A DNA stretch of 64,000 nucleotides from Bacteroidota bacterium (GTDB taxonomy: Bacteria > Bacteroidota > Bacteroidia > Flavobacteriales > Weeksellaceae): assembly GCA_023386965.1 (NCBI GenBank), contig JAEWIR010000044.1, positions 1 through 64,000 of the forward strand, read 5' to 3'. The notes beneath the pieces were generated by a model, which was not told the origin of the DNA, made no database searches, and was given only the letters and a program-made list of their open reading frames with translations. The translations under genes were made by a program, and so were the position numbers. This document shows, piece after piece, positions 44,470 to 53,244 of this stretch (within the stretch, counting starts at the first letter, position 1; the number at the start of each line of letters is the position of its first letter).

Positions 44470-44500
44470 GCTTAAAGCCTACAGCCTAAAGCTCTTAAGC
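44470..44500. repeat. Hairpin repeat bordering the groESL insertion, groES side
   Basis: GCTTAAAGC (44470-44478) pairs imperfectly with GCTCTTAAGC (44491-44500), around C-T-A-C-A-G-C-C-T-A-A-A. It includes the groES stop codon at 44495. The C-T-T-A-A-A-G-C/C-T-A-C-A-G-C-C vocabulary resembles the other border at 44077-44111. Confidence 0.6.
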
Positions 44501-44773
44501 CAAAATTCCCAATAAGTCAGATTCCTTTACAATAAGATAATCTTTACCATCCAGTTTAAGTTCAGAACCTGAATACTTTCCGTAAAGCACTCTGTCGCCC
44601 GTTTTAACGGTCATTGGTTCGTCTTTTTTACCGTTTCCAACAGCGATTACTGTTCCTTCCTGTGGTTTTTCTTTAGCTGTATCAGGAATGATGATACCTG
44701 ATGCAGTTGTTGTTTCCGCAGCGTTTGGTTCAATAAGAACGCGGTCTGCTAATGGTTTGAAATTTACTGACAT
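44495..44773 (-). CDS. groES: Co-chaperonin GroES (10 kDa)
   Basis: 92 residues with L-A-D-R-V-L-I-E-P, the mobile-loop region [11 protein letters not shown], and [13 protein letters not shown]. It caps GroEL. Its stop codon lies inside the hairpin repeat at 44470-44500, implying that the insertion reached exactly to its end. Confidence 0.97.
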   Translation of the reverse strand: MSVNFKPLADRVLIEPNAAETTTASGIIIPDTAKEKPQEGTVIAVGNGKKDEPMTVKTGDRVLYGKYSGSELKLDGKDYLIVKESDLLGILA

Positions 44774-45220
44774 ATTATTTGATTTTAGTTAAGATTTTAC
44801 TTGTCATCCTTTTCTCCAAAACTTTGCCAAGAAGCGCCGCCGACCTTTTGATGTCACTGTCTGTAATTTTTGGCACAGTTTGAAGAGCGAAAAGTGAAAT
44901 TTTGGCAGTATATCGAATCTGTTAGTGGCAATCCCTGGATGGGAATCATATATCCAATTTGGAGCAGTCGGTTCGCTGCTATTGTGAGGGGCGCTAATGA
45001 TGTTGCGTGTAGGGTTGCTAAAGTTTTAACGGGTTGTGATGAATATTTTCATATAAAATATCTGTTTAAATTAAAAAATGGGTGATTTACCTTTATTTTA
45101 CTACCCGATTAGGAATAATTTTACGAAGTCTGATTGATATCATTTAACTGAAAACATTGCCGTTGGACAAAGCGAAACCCGAAACGCTTAACAGTAGGGA
45201 AACCATAAAAACAAATAGTC
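44774..45220. other. 447-nt intergenic region with no supported gene
   Basis: Divergent spacer between groES (minus) and the gene at 45221 (plus). It should hold both promoters, but no full TTG-N-TANNTTTG pair was found on either strand and no CIRCE-type heat-shock repeat was recognised. An open plus-strand frame at 44870-45085 starts at TTG and has no recognisable domain, so it is not called. Confidence 0.6.
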
Positions 45221-47335
45221 ATGCCTAACGAATTAAACGAAAAGCAGCTTATGCTTGCCCGAAATGAATCTCAGCTTTATCTGGCCAACATCAGCTCAAA
45301 ATCTGCCCTGAAATTAAATACACCCCTGGCGTTTTTTGAAAAAAACTTCAATACTTCCTTTGAAGAATTGGGTTGTGTAGGCTATAATCCGGACAGTGAA
45401 GAGCTGACCGCGATTGTGAAAATTAAGAGAGCTTATGGATACTCCGGAAATCTGTGCAGTGCCGGTTCTCATATTTATGTAAGGTTTTATGTAAATTACG
45501 GTGGCGGCTGGGTAGATGAAGGATATGTGGGTGCTAATGTTCATGATATCCCGGATTCAAAAGACTGTGACCAACAGCTTGAAAAACCCATGGAATTCGC
45601 ACTGCGCCTTAAAATTGACCCTAAGCAGAAAGTCTGTTCGCAACCTGTTTTGCCTAAGGTGAAAGCTGTCCTTCTCTGGAATTCTATTCCGCCGGCAAAC
45701 GATCCAAATTTAACCCAGCCAGGTTACGTTTGGGGAAACGTGAAGGAAGACCAGATTCAGATTAAGCCCATAAAAATCAATATTCCCTTTGTGAATATCG
45801 GTTCTCTGATTGAGAAAGCCATTTTAAATCCTGCTATATCCCTGAAAGATCTTACATCGAATAATCCTGCGGCCGCGAAGAGTCTTAGTGATGCACAGAA
45901 AGAATATGCGGCAGATAAAGTTAATTTCTCCCAGCTGGTAAGCGATTATAAAAAAGCTAATCTCAGTGTAGAACCCCATCGGTCTGGTGCCAAACTTTTG
46001 GTAGAAGCCATGACCAGCAATGATCCGGTTATTAAAAGCAATATAGTTTCGCTGTTTAAGGCCAATCAGCTTGATTTTACAAAAAGTCTGCAGGATCTCA
46101 TCAAATCTACAGGCAATACGACCTATGAGGAAATTGGCTGTGTAGGACTGGATTATCACAAGGAAGCTTTTGTGGCCACATTCCGGGCGAAGAAAAACTA
46201 TGGCTATGGTGGTGGCCTGTGCACGGCGGGTTCTAAAGAATATGTGACTTTCTGGATCAAGGATTCATCCACAAACTGCCAGTGGGTGAGGGTAGGTACC
46301 CAGGTGGTTGTTCTCCATGATATTCCCGGACACGCCGGTCTTTCTTACTCTGCCATCCTGCCTTATGACCTTACGAAGTTTAAAACCAAATGCGATGCGC
46401 CAAGGGTCATAAAAGTTCGCGCAGTGCTTTCCTGGAATGTGCCACCCACAGGCCTCGATACTCCTTACTGGGGTAATTTCAAGGAGGCATATGTTCAGAT
46501 TCCGCCCATGCCTAAAGGCTGGAACGGCAAGTCACCAAAGATGATTCTTTTAGGCGGAATTTCAGTTGATCATATTGATGACACCACCGGTCTTACGCTG
46601 CCTGCAGCAAAATTTGAAATTAACCAGAATCCGGTGATCAATGGCAGCCGGTTTATGGGCAAAATAAGTATCCACGGCGTTTCATCGCCATTTGCGGGTA
46701 TGAAATACCGGATTAAGGTGATTAACCTGGAAACCGGAGCTATGAATTATGTGAATGATCCGCTGCATCTGGTAGGTTATGATTCTTCCGGCAACGTAAT
46801 TCATACTACCATCAATCCGGAACCGGATACTAATTATTATACCTATCAGCCTTATCAGCTCAATATAATGAGTCAGCTGGCACTTTTCAGCCCGGGCACA
46901 AATGCCAGACTGAACATTGTGATTGAACATGAAGACGGAAGTTCAGATTCTCACCGTATCCAAATGGATAACACTTATCCTGTACCTATGATGAAGATCA
47001 ATGATGAAGGGGAATGCGTTCATTTCAAAAAAGGTGATGTAATTCTCGGTAAGTTCAGCGCTACCGACAATTTCATCCATAAATTCACACTTTCTGTTTC
47101 CGGTGGCCGCTTTACCGACATGGATTTTGAAGGCGTAAATCAGGTCATTGCTCCCGGCGAGGTGAATTCATTTACCAGAACAGTGAATGTAGTGAACGGC
47201 GAATTTAAAGTAACAACTGCAACAGACAAAAACTGTGGAAACATAGTTCTGGTAATTGAACAGAAAAACGTGGTGGACAGTGCTTACATGGCAAGTCCTA
47301 CGTATACCAATCAGGCATTCTGTCTGAAAGATTAA
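45221..47335 (+). CDS. Protein of unknown function with a duplicated cysteine-containing domain
   Basis: 704 residues, with no signal peptide and no T9SS tail. Two copies of one domain are visible: residues ~43-185 and ~300-425. Both contain E-E-L/I-G-C-V-G, then Y-G-Y-S/G-G-x-L-C-S/T-A-G-S, V-x-D/L-H-D-I-P, a V-K/R-A-V-L-x-W-N segment and W-G-N-x-K-E. A linker with alanine/serine helices (~205-290) separates them. The last ~250 residues form a different beta-rich region (I-S-I-H-G, then a P-x-Y-P-V-P-M-M segment). I recognise no family. Despite export-like cysteines and beta content the N-terminus starts M-P-N-E-L-N-E-K with no hydrophobic stretch. A terminator follows; it is probably monocistronic. 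Confidence 0.8.
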   Translation: MPNELNEKQLMLARNESQLYLANISSKSALKLNTPLAFFEKNFNTSFEELGCVGYNPDSEELTAIVKIKRAYGYSGNLCSAGSHIYVRFYVNYGGGWVDEGYVGANVHDIPDSKDCDQQLEKPMEFALRLKIDPKQKVCSQPVLPKVKAVLLWNSIPPANDPNLTQPGYVWGNVKEDQIQIKPIKINIPFVNIGSLIEKAILNPAISLKDLTSNNPAAAKSLSDAQKEYAADKVNFSQLVSDYKKANLSVEPHRSGAKLLVEAMTSNDPVIKSNIVSLFKANQLDFTKSLQDLIKSTGNTTYEEIGCVGLDYHKEAFVATFRAKKNYGYGGGLCTAGSKEYVTFWIKDSSTNCQWVRVGTQVVVLHDIPGHAGLSYSAILPYDLTKFKTKCDAPRVIKVRAVLSWNVPPTGLDTPYWGNFKEAYVQIPPMPKGWNGKSPKMILLGGISVDHIDDTTGLTLPAAKFEINQNPVINGSRFMGKISIHGVSSPFAGMKYRIKVINLETGAMNYVNDPLHLVGYDSSGNVIHTTINPEPDTNYYTYQPYQLNIMSQLALFSPGTNARLNIVIEHEDGSSDSHRIQMDNTYPVPMMKINDEGECVHFKKGDVILGKFSATDNFIHKFTLSVSGGRFTDMDFEGVNQVIAPGEVNSFTRTVNVVNGEFKVTTATDKNCGNIVLVIEQKNVVDSAYMASPTYTNQAFCLKD

Positions 47336-47357
47336 TTCATTTATAATTCTAAAACAA

Positions 47358-47390
47358 AACAGGAGCTGCACCGCAACTCCTGTTTTTTTT
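47358..47390. terminator. Bidirectional terminator
   Basis: 12-bp stem with one mismatch (47358-47369 with 47373-47384), T run on the right and A-rich left flank, serving both converging genes. Confidence 0.88.
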
Positions 47391-49755
47391 ATTTACCCGC
47401 AGCCTGCATGGGATTTATCCGTTCCTGTGCTGCACCGCGCACCGCATTTCCTGCTTTTTGTTTAAAGACTTCAAACTTTGTGACCGGAGCCGGAATCTGA
47501 CCCCAGAAATTATTGCTGATGTCTATGTCGGCGGTTTCACGCAAAGGATCAAGCTGAATTGACTTTAATTTTTTGTCAAAGAAGTAGGTTTTGGACACTT
47601 TGTTCTCATCCTTTCGCCAGATTTGAGCTGAGGATTTATCGCTGAGTTTTGTACCGTCTTCGAAAGTGAACTCCAGAATGATGGGCATTACCATCCCGCC
47701 CTTATTAACAAAATCAATTTGATAGCCAAATATATTTTGCAGGTCACGCTTATCTTTGGCGGCTACCTTCTCCATTGTTTCGCGCTCAACAGTATATTCA
47801 CGCTTCGTATTTACTTTTTCCCGGCCACGTGCGTAACGCCAGTAAAAATCCTGACTTTCCATGTCTTTATCGGTGTAAAAGGTGATACTTTTATCATTAC
47901 GGTTACGGATTTTGGAAATGTCATCAAATGAATTGAGAAGTGGGGCGTCTACATTATAAACCTCACGAAAAGGTTGCGGAGTGGCGTCCAGGTCCGGAGT
48001 AGCTACGATGACTTTGTCAATTGCAATATCTACCGGATCGGTACCATAAAACCAGCCCCGCCAGAACCAGTCCAGGTTTTCGGCACTGGCATCATTCATT
48101 GAACGGAAGAAATCTGCAGGTTCGGGATGCCTGAACGCCCATCTTTTTGAATAAGTTTTGAACGCTTTGTCAAATATTTCACGGCCCATTATTGTTTCGC
48201 GCAGGATATTCAGGCCGGTGGCAGGTTTGGCATAAGCATTCGGGCCGAAATGGATGATGTTCTCTGAATTCACCATGATGGGTTCCAGCTGGTCTTTCGG
48301 TAACTTCATATAATCTACGATCGTGTGTGCCGGTCCTCGGCGGGAAGGAAATTTATTGTCCCATCTCTCCTCTGTAAGGTACTCTACAAAAGTATTCAGA
48401 CCCTCATCCATCCAGGACCACTGCCTTTCGTCTGAATTTACAATCATTGGGAAAAAGTTGTGTCCGACTTCGTGAATAATCACGCCGATCATTCCGTTTT
48501 TAATTCCTTCAGAATAAGTGCCGTCTTTTTCTGTCCTGCCATAATTGAAGCAAATCATAGGATATTCCATACCGTTGGCAGCTTCCACCGACTGCGCCAC
48601 CGGATAGGGGTACGGAATTGTGAATTCACTGTAGGTAAGGATGGTGTGCGCAACTGCCCGGGTCGAAAATTTACGGTAAAGATGGTAAGATTCTTTTGGG
48701 TAGAGGCTCATGGCCATCACCTGATTGTTGTTTTCAGGAATTACAACCTTCATACCGTCCCAAATAAATTTCCGGGAAGATGTCCACGCAAAATCGCGCA
48801 CGTTTTCGGCTTCAAAAACCCAGGTTTTTCTCTGTTTTGACCTGGTTTTTTCAGCTTTTTTGGCCTCCTCCAAAGTAACTATTTCAACTGGTTCTGAAGC
48901 TGTTTGGGCTTTTTTCCAGCGAGCAAGCTGAGTAGGTGTCAGAACTGTTTCAAAATTCTTTCCTTCACCTGTTGAAGCAACAATATGGTCAGCGGGAACA
49001 TTCATGGAGACTTTGTAGTTGCCGAAGGGGAGCGCAAATTCACCTCTTCCCGTAAACTGGTTATGCTGCCAGCCTTTAAAGTCGCTGTATACGCACATCC
49101 GGGGAAACCATTGTGTTATGGTGTACAGATCATTACCGTCTTCAGGAAAGTGTTCATAGCCACCACGGCCGCCCATTGTTATACGGTTGGGAATATTGTA
49201 ATTCCAGTCTATTTTAAACGTGTATTTTTCTCCGCTTTTCAGCGGTCTGGGCAGGTCTATCCGCATCATGGTTTTATTTACGGTGTAGGGCAGGGTATTT
49301 CCCGCGGCATCAGTAACTTTTTCCAGATTTACACCGTAGCCGTTATCCTTTGCCGGCAGATCGGTCACTTTCAGGCGGTCTGTTGTAATTTGACGCGGCA
49401 GGGTGGATTCCATATCATAGCCTGCATTATTTACTGAGGACTGCTGGTTTTCATCCAGTTGCAGCCACAGATATTCCAGTTCGTCCGGTGAATTATTATA
49501 ATAAGTCACAGTCTCCGATCCCCGCAGATTTCTTTTTTCCTCATCCAGATACGCCGTAATTTCGTAATCTGCGCGGTTTTGCCAATATTGGTGCCCGGGC
49601 GCGCCGGAGGCATTCCGATACACATTGGGAGTGGGCAGGATGGTTCCCAGCTGTTCAAATTTGTTTCCATGGTTGCTTCCCGGGTTATTCTGGATATTCT
49701 GAGCAAAAAAACTCACGGGCAACAGCACAGCGAGCAGCAGATTAAAAAGTTTCAT
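47389..49755 (-). CDS. M1-family metallopeptidase, secreted
   Basis: 788 residues with signal peptide 1-19 (F-F-A-Q). Zinc motif H427-E-V-G-H431 and the third ligand E450 in W-M-D-E-G-L-N-T-F-V-E give the H-E-x-x-H-x18-E signature of gluzincin M1 aminopeptidases. The N-terminal ~230 residues form the beta saddle and the C-terminal region follows. The exopeptidase G-x-M-E-N motif appears as G-M-E-Y-P. Periplasmic or exported peptide breakdown is likely. The downstream genes on the same and opposite strands (HupE/UreJ, DUF6702) form a recurrent neighbourhood in flavobacteria. Confidence 0.92.
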   Translation of the reverse strand: MKLFNLLLAVLLPVSFFAQNIQNNPGSNHGNKFEQLGTILPTPNVYRNASGAPGHQYWQNRADYEITAYLDEEKRNLRGSETVTYYNNSPDELEYLWLQLDENQQSSVNNAGYDMESTLPRQITTDRLKVTDLPAKDNGYGVNLEKVTDAAGNTLPYTVNKTMMRIDLPRPLKSGEKYTFKIDWNYNIPNRITMGGRGGYEHFPEDGNDLYTITQWFPRMCVYSDFKGWQHNQFTGRGEFALPFGNYKVSMNVPADHIVASTGEGKNFETVLTPTQLARWKKAQTASEPVEIVTLEEAKKAEKTRSKQRKTWVFEAENVRDFAWTSSRKFIWDGMKVVIPENNNQVMAMSLYPKESYHLYRKFSTRAVAHTILTYSEFTIPYPYPVAQSVEAANGMEYPMICFNYGRTEKDGTYSEGIKNGMIGVIIHEVGHNFFPMIVNSDERQWSWMDEGLNTFVEYLTEERWDNKFPSRRGPAHTIVDYMKLPKDQLEPIMVNSENIIHFGPNAYAKPATGLNILRETIMGREIFDKAFKTYSKRWAFRHPEPADFFRSMNDASAENLDWFWRGWFYGTDPVDIAIDKVIVATPDLDATPQPFREVYNVDAPLLNSFDDISKIRNRNDKSITFYTDKDMESQDFYWRYARGREKVNTKREYTVERETMEKVAAKDKRDLQNIFGYQIDFVNKGGMVMPIILEFTFEDGTKLSDKSSAQIWRKDENKVSKTYFFDKKLKSIQLDPLRETADIDISNNFWGQIPAPVTKFEVFKQKAGNAVRGAAQERINPMQAAGK

Positions 49756-49842
49756 AAAAACCAGATTTAATGAAGTAGTGTTTAAATTTAGCTAAATGTT
49801 ACCAAATTCAGCTAAATATAATTAATTGAGTATGAAATGTTA

Positions 49843-50421
49843 TTAAAAAGGCAGTCTTTCCAGCGTCATCTGAAGAGCTAAAGCAAAAACAGCTGCAGAA
49901 ACAAAAAGGATCCAGTCTTTACGGTTAGCTTTAAAAATTGCCAAAATGAGCCATTGAAATGCGAGAATGACCGCGACTACTACAATTTGTCCCAATTCCA
50001 GGCCGATATTGAAGCCAAGTAAAGGTAAAAACAGATCCTGCTCGTTTGCCATGGTCATCCGTGCGGTGTTTGCGAAACCCATTCCATGGATGAGGCCGAA
50101 AATCATCGCCAGATAATGGTTCATCTTCATCAGATTCTGCTGTCTGTTTTTCATCAGGATATTGTCTGCAGCCGTGATAAAAATGGTGAGCGGGATCAGG
50201 AACTCAACCCATTGGCCCGGAACCTTTACTAGATCTAATACACTTAGTGCTAATGTAATGGAGTGGCCTATGGTGAATGCGGTAATAAGCCATAGGATCT
50301 TTTTCCAGTCCTTCATGCTGAAAACAACAACCAGTACCAGTACAAAAAGCTGGTGATCCAGGGCGTCAAGGGAGATGATATGCTCCCAACCCAAACTCAG
50401 ATAAAATAGAAAATCCTGCAT
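49843..50421 (-). CDS. HupE/UreJ family membrane protein
   Basis: 192 residues from the ATG at 50421 (M-Q-D-F-L-F-Y-L); an upstream in-frame ATG at 50544 would add 41 residues without hydrophobic character and overlap the divergent gene. Five to six transmembrane helices. The conserved G-W-E-H-I, D-A-L-D-H, G-H-S-I-T-L and G-L-I-H-G-M-G-F-A-N histidine motifs are those of HupE/UreJ proteins, proposed nickel or metal transporters. Divergent from the DUF6702 gene. Confidence 0.88.
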   Translation of the reverse strand: MQDFLFYLSLGWEHIISLDALDHQLFVLVLVVVFSMKDWKKILWLITAFTIGHSITLALSVLDLVKVPGQWVEFLIPLTIFITAADNILMKNRQQNLMKMNHYLAMIFGLIHGMGFANTARMTMANEQDLFLPLLGFNIGLELGQIVVVAVILAFQWLILAIFKANRKDWILFVSAAVFALALQMTLERLPF

Positions 50422-50474
50422 TGGCCGTTCTTTTAAGCTGGCGATAATACAAAATTTATTTCTAATTTTGGCAG

Positions 50475-50975
50475 ATGCGTAAACTGCTGATCCTTTTGTC
50501 CATCCTTCTGTTTTCGGCTCTCCCTGCAAGCGAAATTCATCCATATCATGTAGGCTCCGTTGAGTTCAGATATAATGCATCATCCAAAACCTTTGAGATC
50601 AGCGCTAAGTTTTTTCTGGATGACCTGGAAAATGCACTGAAGGAAAAATATGGCGAGGCAGTGCACTTTAATGACGGATCGTATAAGGCAAAAATAAATA
50701 CCTTACTGATTAATTACCTTTCCGGCCACCTTAAGCTAAAAGCTGATGATAAGGTGTTACATCTCACCTATCTCGGATTTGAAGAAGACAGTGAAGCGGT
50801 GAATATTTACCTGGAATCCCAAAAACTTGATTCTCCCAAAAAAGTAGAAGCTGCCGTAAGTGTACTTTATAATCTTTTCGACGATCAGATCAACATCATT
50901 CATATTATCGTAAACGGAAAAAGGCAAAGCCATAAACTCAGTTATCCGGACCGTTACCTTTACCGGAATTTTTAG
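50475..50975 (+). CDS. DUF6702 family protein
   Basis: 166 residues with signal peptide to about 19. Mature protein begins E-I-H-P-Y-H-V-G-S-V-E-F-R-Y, the hallmark I associate with DUF6702. It usually lies next to HupE/UreJ and M1 peptidase genes, as here. Function unknown; the H-P-Y-H start and the HupE neighbour make a metal-related exported role possible (inference). Its stop overlaps the convergent acpH-like gene by 4 nt. Confidence 0.8.
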   Translation: MRKLLILLSILLFSALPASEIHPYHVGSVEFRYNASSKTFEISAKFFLDDLENALKEKYGEAVHFNDGSYKAKINTLLINYLSGHLKLKADDKVLHLTYLGFEEDSEAVNIYLESQKLDSPKKVEAAVSVLYNLFDDQINIIHIIVNGKRQSHKLSYPDRYLYRNF

Positions 50976-51550
50976 ATCCGAAAACGGCTGTTGAAAGTTT
51001 CAGCATGATTTACCAGGTCGGGGAAAAATCTCATGAAATGATGTTCAAGCTGAGGCTTGTTATTCAGGAAAACCTCGAAAACAGCTAGGTTTTTATCCAG
51101 ATATCTGGCCTTGTTCAGGACGTTGCGGAACGAAAAGTGAATGCCCTGGTCTTCGCGGTAATGATAAAGCCAGTTATCTCTTTCCATTCCTTCAAGCATT
51201 CGGTGAAAAGTTGGTGGGAAAAGATGCAGATGATGTCGCAGAACTCCGTAAACTCTTTCTGCGTGCTGTTTTAAAACTTCTTCAGGAAGATGGTTGGCCA
51301 GGAAATAATCAAACGCCACATCTACAAACGCGCCCGAATAAAGCCGCACGAGTGGGCTGAAAACCTTCTTGGCCTCATGAATCTCAGGATGTGCATCCGT
51401 AAAGGTATCAACCTCGCGGTGCAGCAATATCCCTTCCACAACTTCGGGCGGAAACGAAAACCGGTCTTTATTCCGGATGAAATCCTGAAGGAACTGACCA
51501 ACGATATGCCCGTCCGAAAATGCCAGGTAGGAATGTGCCAAAAAATTCAT
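50972..51550 (-). CDS. Acyl carrier protein phosphodiesterase (AcpH/DUF479)
   Basis: 192 residues. It begins M-N-F-L-A-H-S-Y-L-A-F, with the conserved G-Q-F-L-Q-D-F-I-R, L-H-R-E-V-D-T-F-T-D-A-H and F-V-D-V-A-F-D-Y-F-L segments. This HD-type family removes 4'-phosphopantetheine from holo-ACP in E. coli. The histidine/aspartate set is complete. Convergent with the DUF6702 gene by a 4-nt overlap. Confidence 0.88.
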   Translation of the reverse strand: MNFLAHSYLAFSDGHIVGQFLQDFIRNKDRFSFPPEVVEGILLHREVDTFTDAHPEIHEAKKVFSPLVRLYSGAFVDVAFDYFLANHLPEEVLKQHAERVYGVLRHHLHLFPPTFHRMLEGMERDNWLYHYREDQGIHFSFRNVLNKARYLDKNLAVFEVFLNNKPQLEHHFMRFFPDLVNHAETFNSRFRI

Positions 51551-51636
51551 CTGCTAATTTATATAAATTGGCAGGAACAGAAACCCGCTTAATATGCTTA
51601 TTCATGAAAATAAGGTCAATATTTTTGGTTGATGAT

Positions 51637-53172
51637 TTATTTTACGATGAATTTCGCTGAGCCTTTTAACTCATGATCAGTTCCCGAAACCGTCAGGATG
51701 TATTCGCCCGGACTCAAGTGCCGTATGTTTACCGTTTTTTTCTTTCCTGTGTGCACCAGCTGCCCGGCCATGTTGATGATGCGGATGTTAATATCTTCAC
51801 TGTTTCCGGTGATGATATTGATTTCCTCTGAAGCCGGATTTGGGTATATAGTGATTTCATTCCGGGTTTCGATAACTGATTCGGCGGTGTTCATGCTTGC
51901 AGTTGGCATAAAACCGGCAACCACGCATGCAAAACGTGCAAAGCCGAAGGCTTCGTCAGAGGGGTTAGGATTGGGAGCTGCTATTCCGGTCGATTCTCCG
52001 TTATAATGCACCAAAGGGTTGGCCCACCGGTTGGTTCTGGAGCAATTGATGCCCGCATCAGCGCACTCATCGTTGTAGGCCATCAGTGTGCGCCAGCGCT
52101 GAGAAGTGGAGCTGGCTGTGCCCAGTGTAACTGCAGTTCGATTTACATAGCCGTGCATATTGGAGCAGGGGTTATTACTTTGGTTTACATACCAGTCATG
52201 GTTAAGCCCCATATTGTGCCCCATCTCATGGCTTAAAGTATAATTTGAAACAGCGCAGTTCCGTAATGATACCGAAAACGCCGCGGTATTGCTGTAGTTG
52301 GAAGGATTGGTGTTTAAATATCCGAGGCCGCAGGTATTGGTAGGCGTAGCTGTGATCAGCGCACATAAATCTGCACCATGCGTGGCTCGCAGTGTGTGTG
52401 CATCATCCATAAAACCGTCTGCCGGCAAACGCAGCCTGTTTAGGTCGGTACTAATGTTACCACTCTCAGTGTAATCAATTTCGCCGGCATAGACCAAATT
52501 TATTGTTGTGTTCGGTATGCCGGAATTCAGGAGCGAGAGGTTGAAATTGGTGATGGCAGTGGCAATCTGGGAATTGCTTTGAGCCACGCTTCCCCATCCC
52601 AATCTGGCAGCTGAGGTGTACACCACCATCACATCAATGGTCGTGGCCCCGCAAACAGGTGTCTGGGAAAGGCAGATATTGGGGTTTGATTTATGTGTTG
52701 CTGCCGCCGGAAGCAGGAAATCCATACTGGAGTCGCGGCTGTTGATATACGCCTCATTAACCAGTGAAACGGCAATGATCTTGTCGTCTGTTTGCTGAAA
52801 CATTATTTTTTCACCTTCAGATGAGGCATACATGCCCGAAAGCATATTGCCGAAGCGCGAAAATACAAGTTCGGAATTTGGTTCGTTTTCTATGGAGTAA
52901 GCAAATGATGTACTTTTATTGGTGTACTTGAACGTTTTGGTGAGGATGGCCCGGATCTTCTTTCCGGTCAAGAGCTGTATTTCCAGATCAGTTTCTGTAT
53001 TAAAAGGGGGCTGCAGGTAATAGCTTGTAGATATATAGGAAGCTGACAGGTCTTCGTGCAGCTTTTGGTTAGGCTGAAGGTGAGCCGGATTCACCGGATT
53101 CTGAAATAAAGACGTTTGAGCACATAACAGGGCAGTACAAAATGACCAAAGAAGGGAGAGTTTTCTTTTCAT
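51637..53172 (-). CDS. Reprolysin-like metalloprotease with T9SS signal
   Basis: 511 residues. Signal peptide to about 19. A prodomain (~20-165) precedes the metzincin domain with T-I-D-V-M-V-V-Y-T and the zinc motif H-E-M-G-H-N-M-G-L-N-H from about H315, with L-M-A-Y-N as the Met-turn. Residues ~435-511 are a T9SS type-A sorting domain (I-Y-P-N-P-A-S ... K-F-I-V-K). Compared with the protease at 12044 it lacks FnIII and GEVEDY modules. Secreted protease, substrate unknown. Confidence 0.92.
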   Translation of the reverse strand: MKRKLSLLWSFCTALLCAQTSLFQNPVNPAHLQPNQKLHEDLSASYISTSYYLQPPFNTETDLEIQLLTGKKIRAILTKTFKYTNKSTSFAYSIENEPNSELVFSRFGNMLSGMYASSEGEKIMFQQTDDKIIAVSLVNEAYINSRDSSMDFLLPAAATHKSNPNICLSQTPVCGATTIDVMVVYTSAARLGWGSVAQSNSQIATAITNFNLSLLNSGIPNTTINLVYAGEIDYTESGNISTDLNRLRLPADGFMDDAHTLRATHGADLCALITATPTNTCGLGYLNTNPSNYSNTAAFSVSLRNCAVSNYTLSHEMGHNMGLNHDWYVNQSNNPCSNMHGYVNRTAVTLGTASSTSQRWRTLMAYNDECADAGINCSRTNRWANPLVHYNGESTGIAAPNPNPSDEAFGFARFACVVAGFMPTASMNTAESVIETRNEITIYPNPASEEINIITGNSEDINIRIINMAGQLVHTGKKKTVNIRHLSPGEYILTVSGTDHELKGSAKFIVK

Positions 53173-53244
53173 GCGGTTTGTGTTTTAATGGTAAGTTTTA
53201 CCAAATATAACCATTAATATCTTCCGCAGGATGGTTAAGTAAAC

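Noticed and set aside
44870..45085. 71-codon plus-strand frame upstream of the unknown 704-residue gene
   Set aside because: Starts at TTG, has no domain or signal, no promoter at a suitable distance, and low-complexity composition; left as intergenic.
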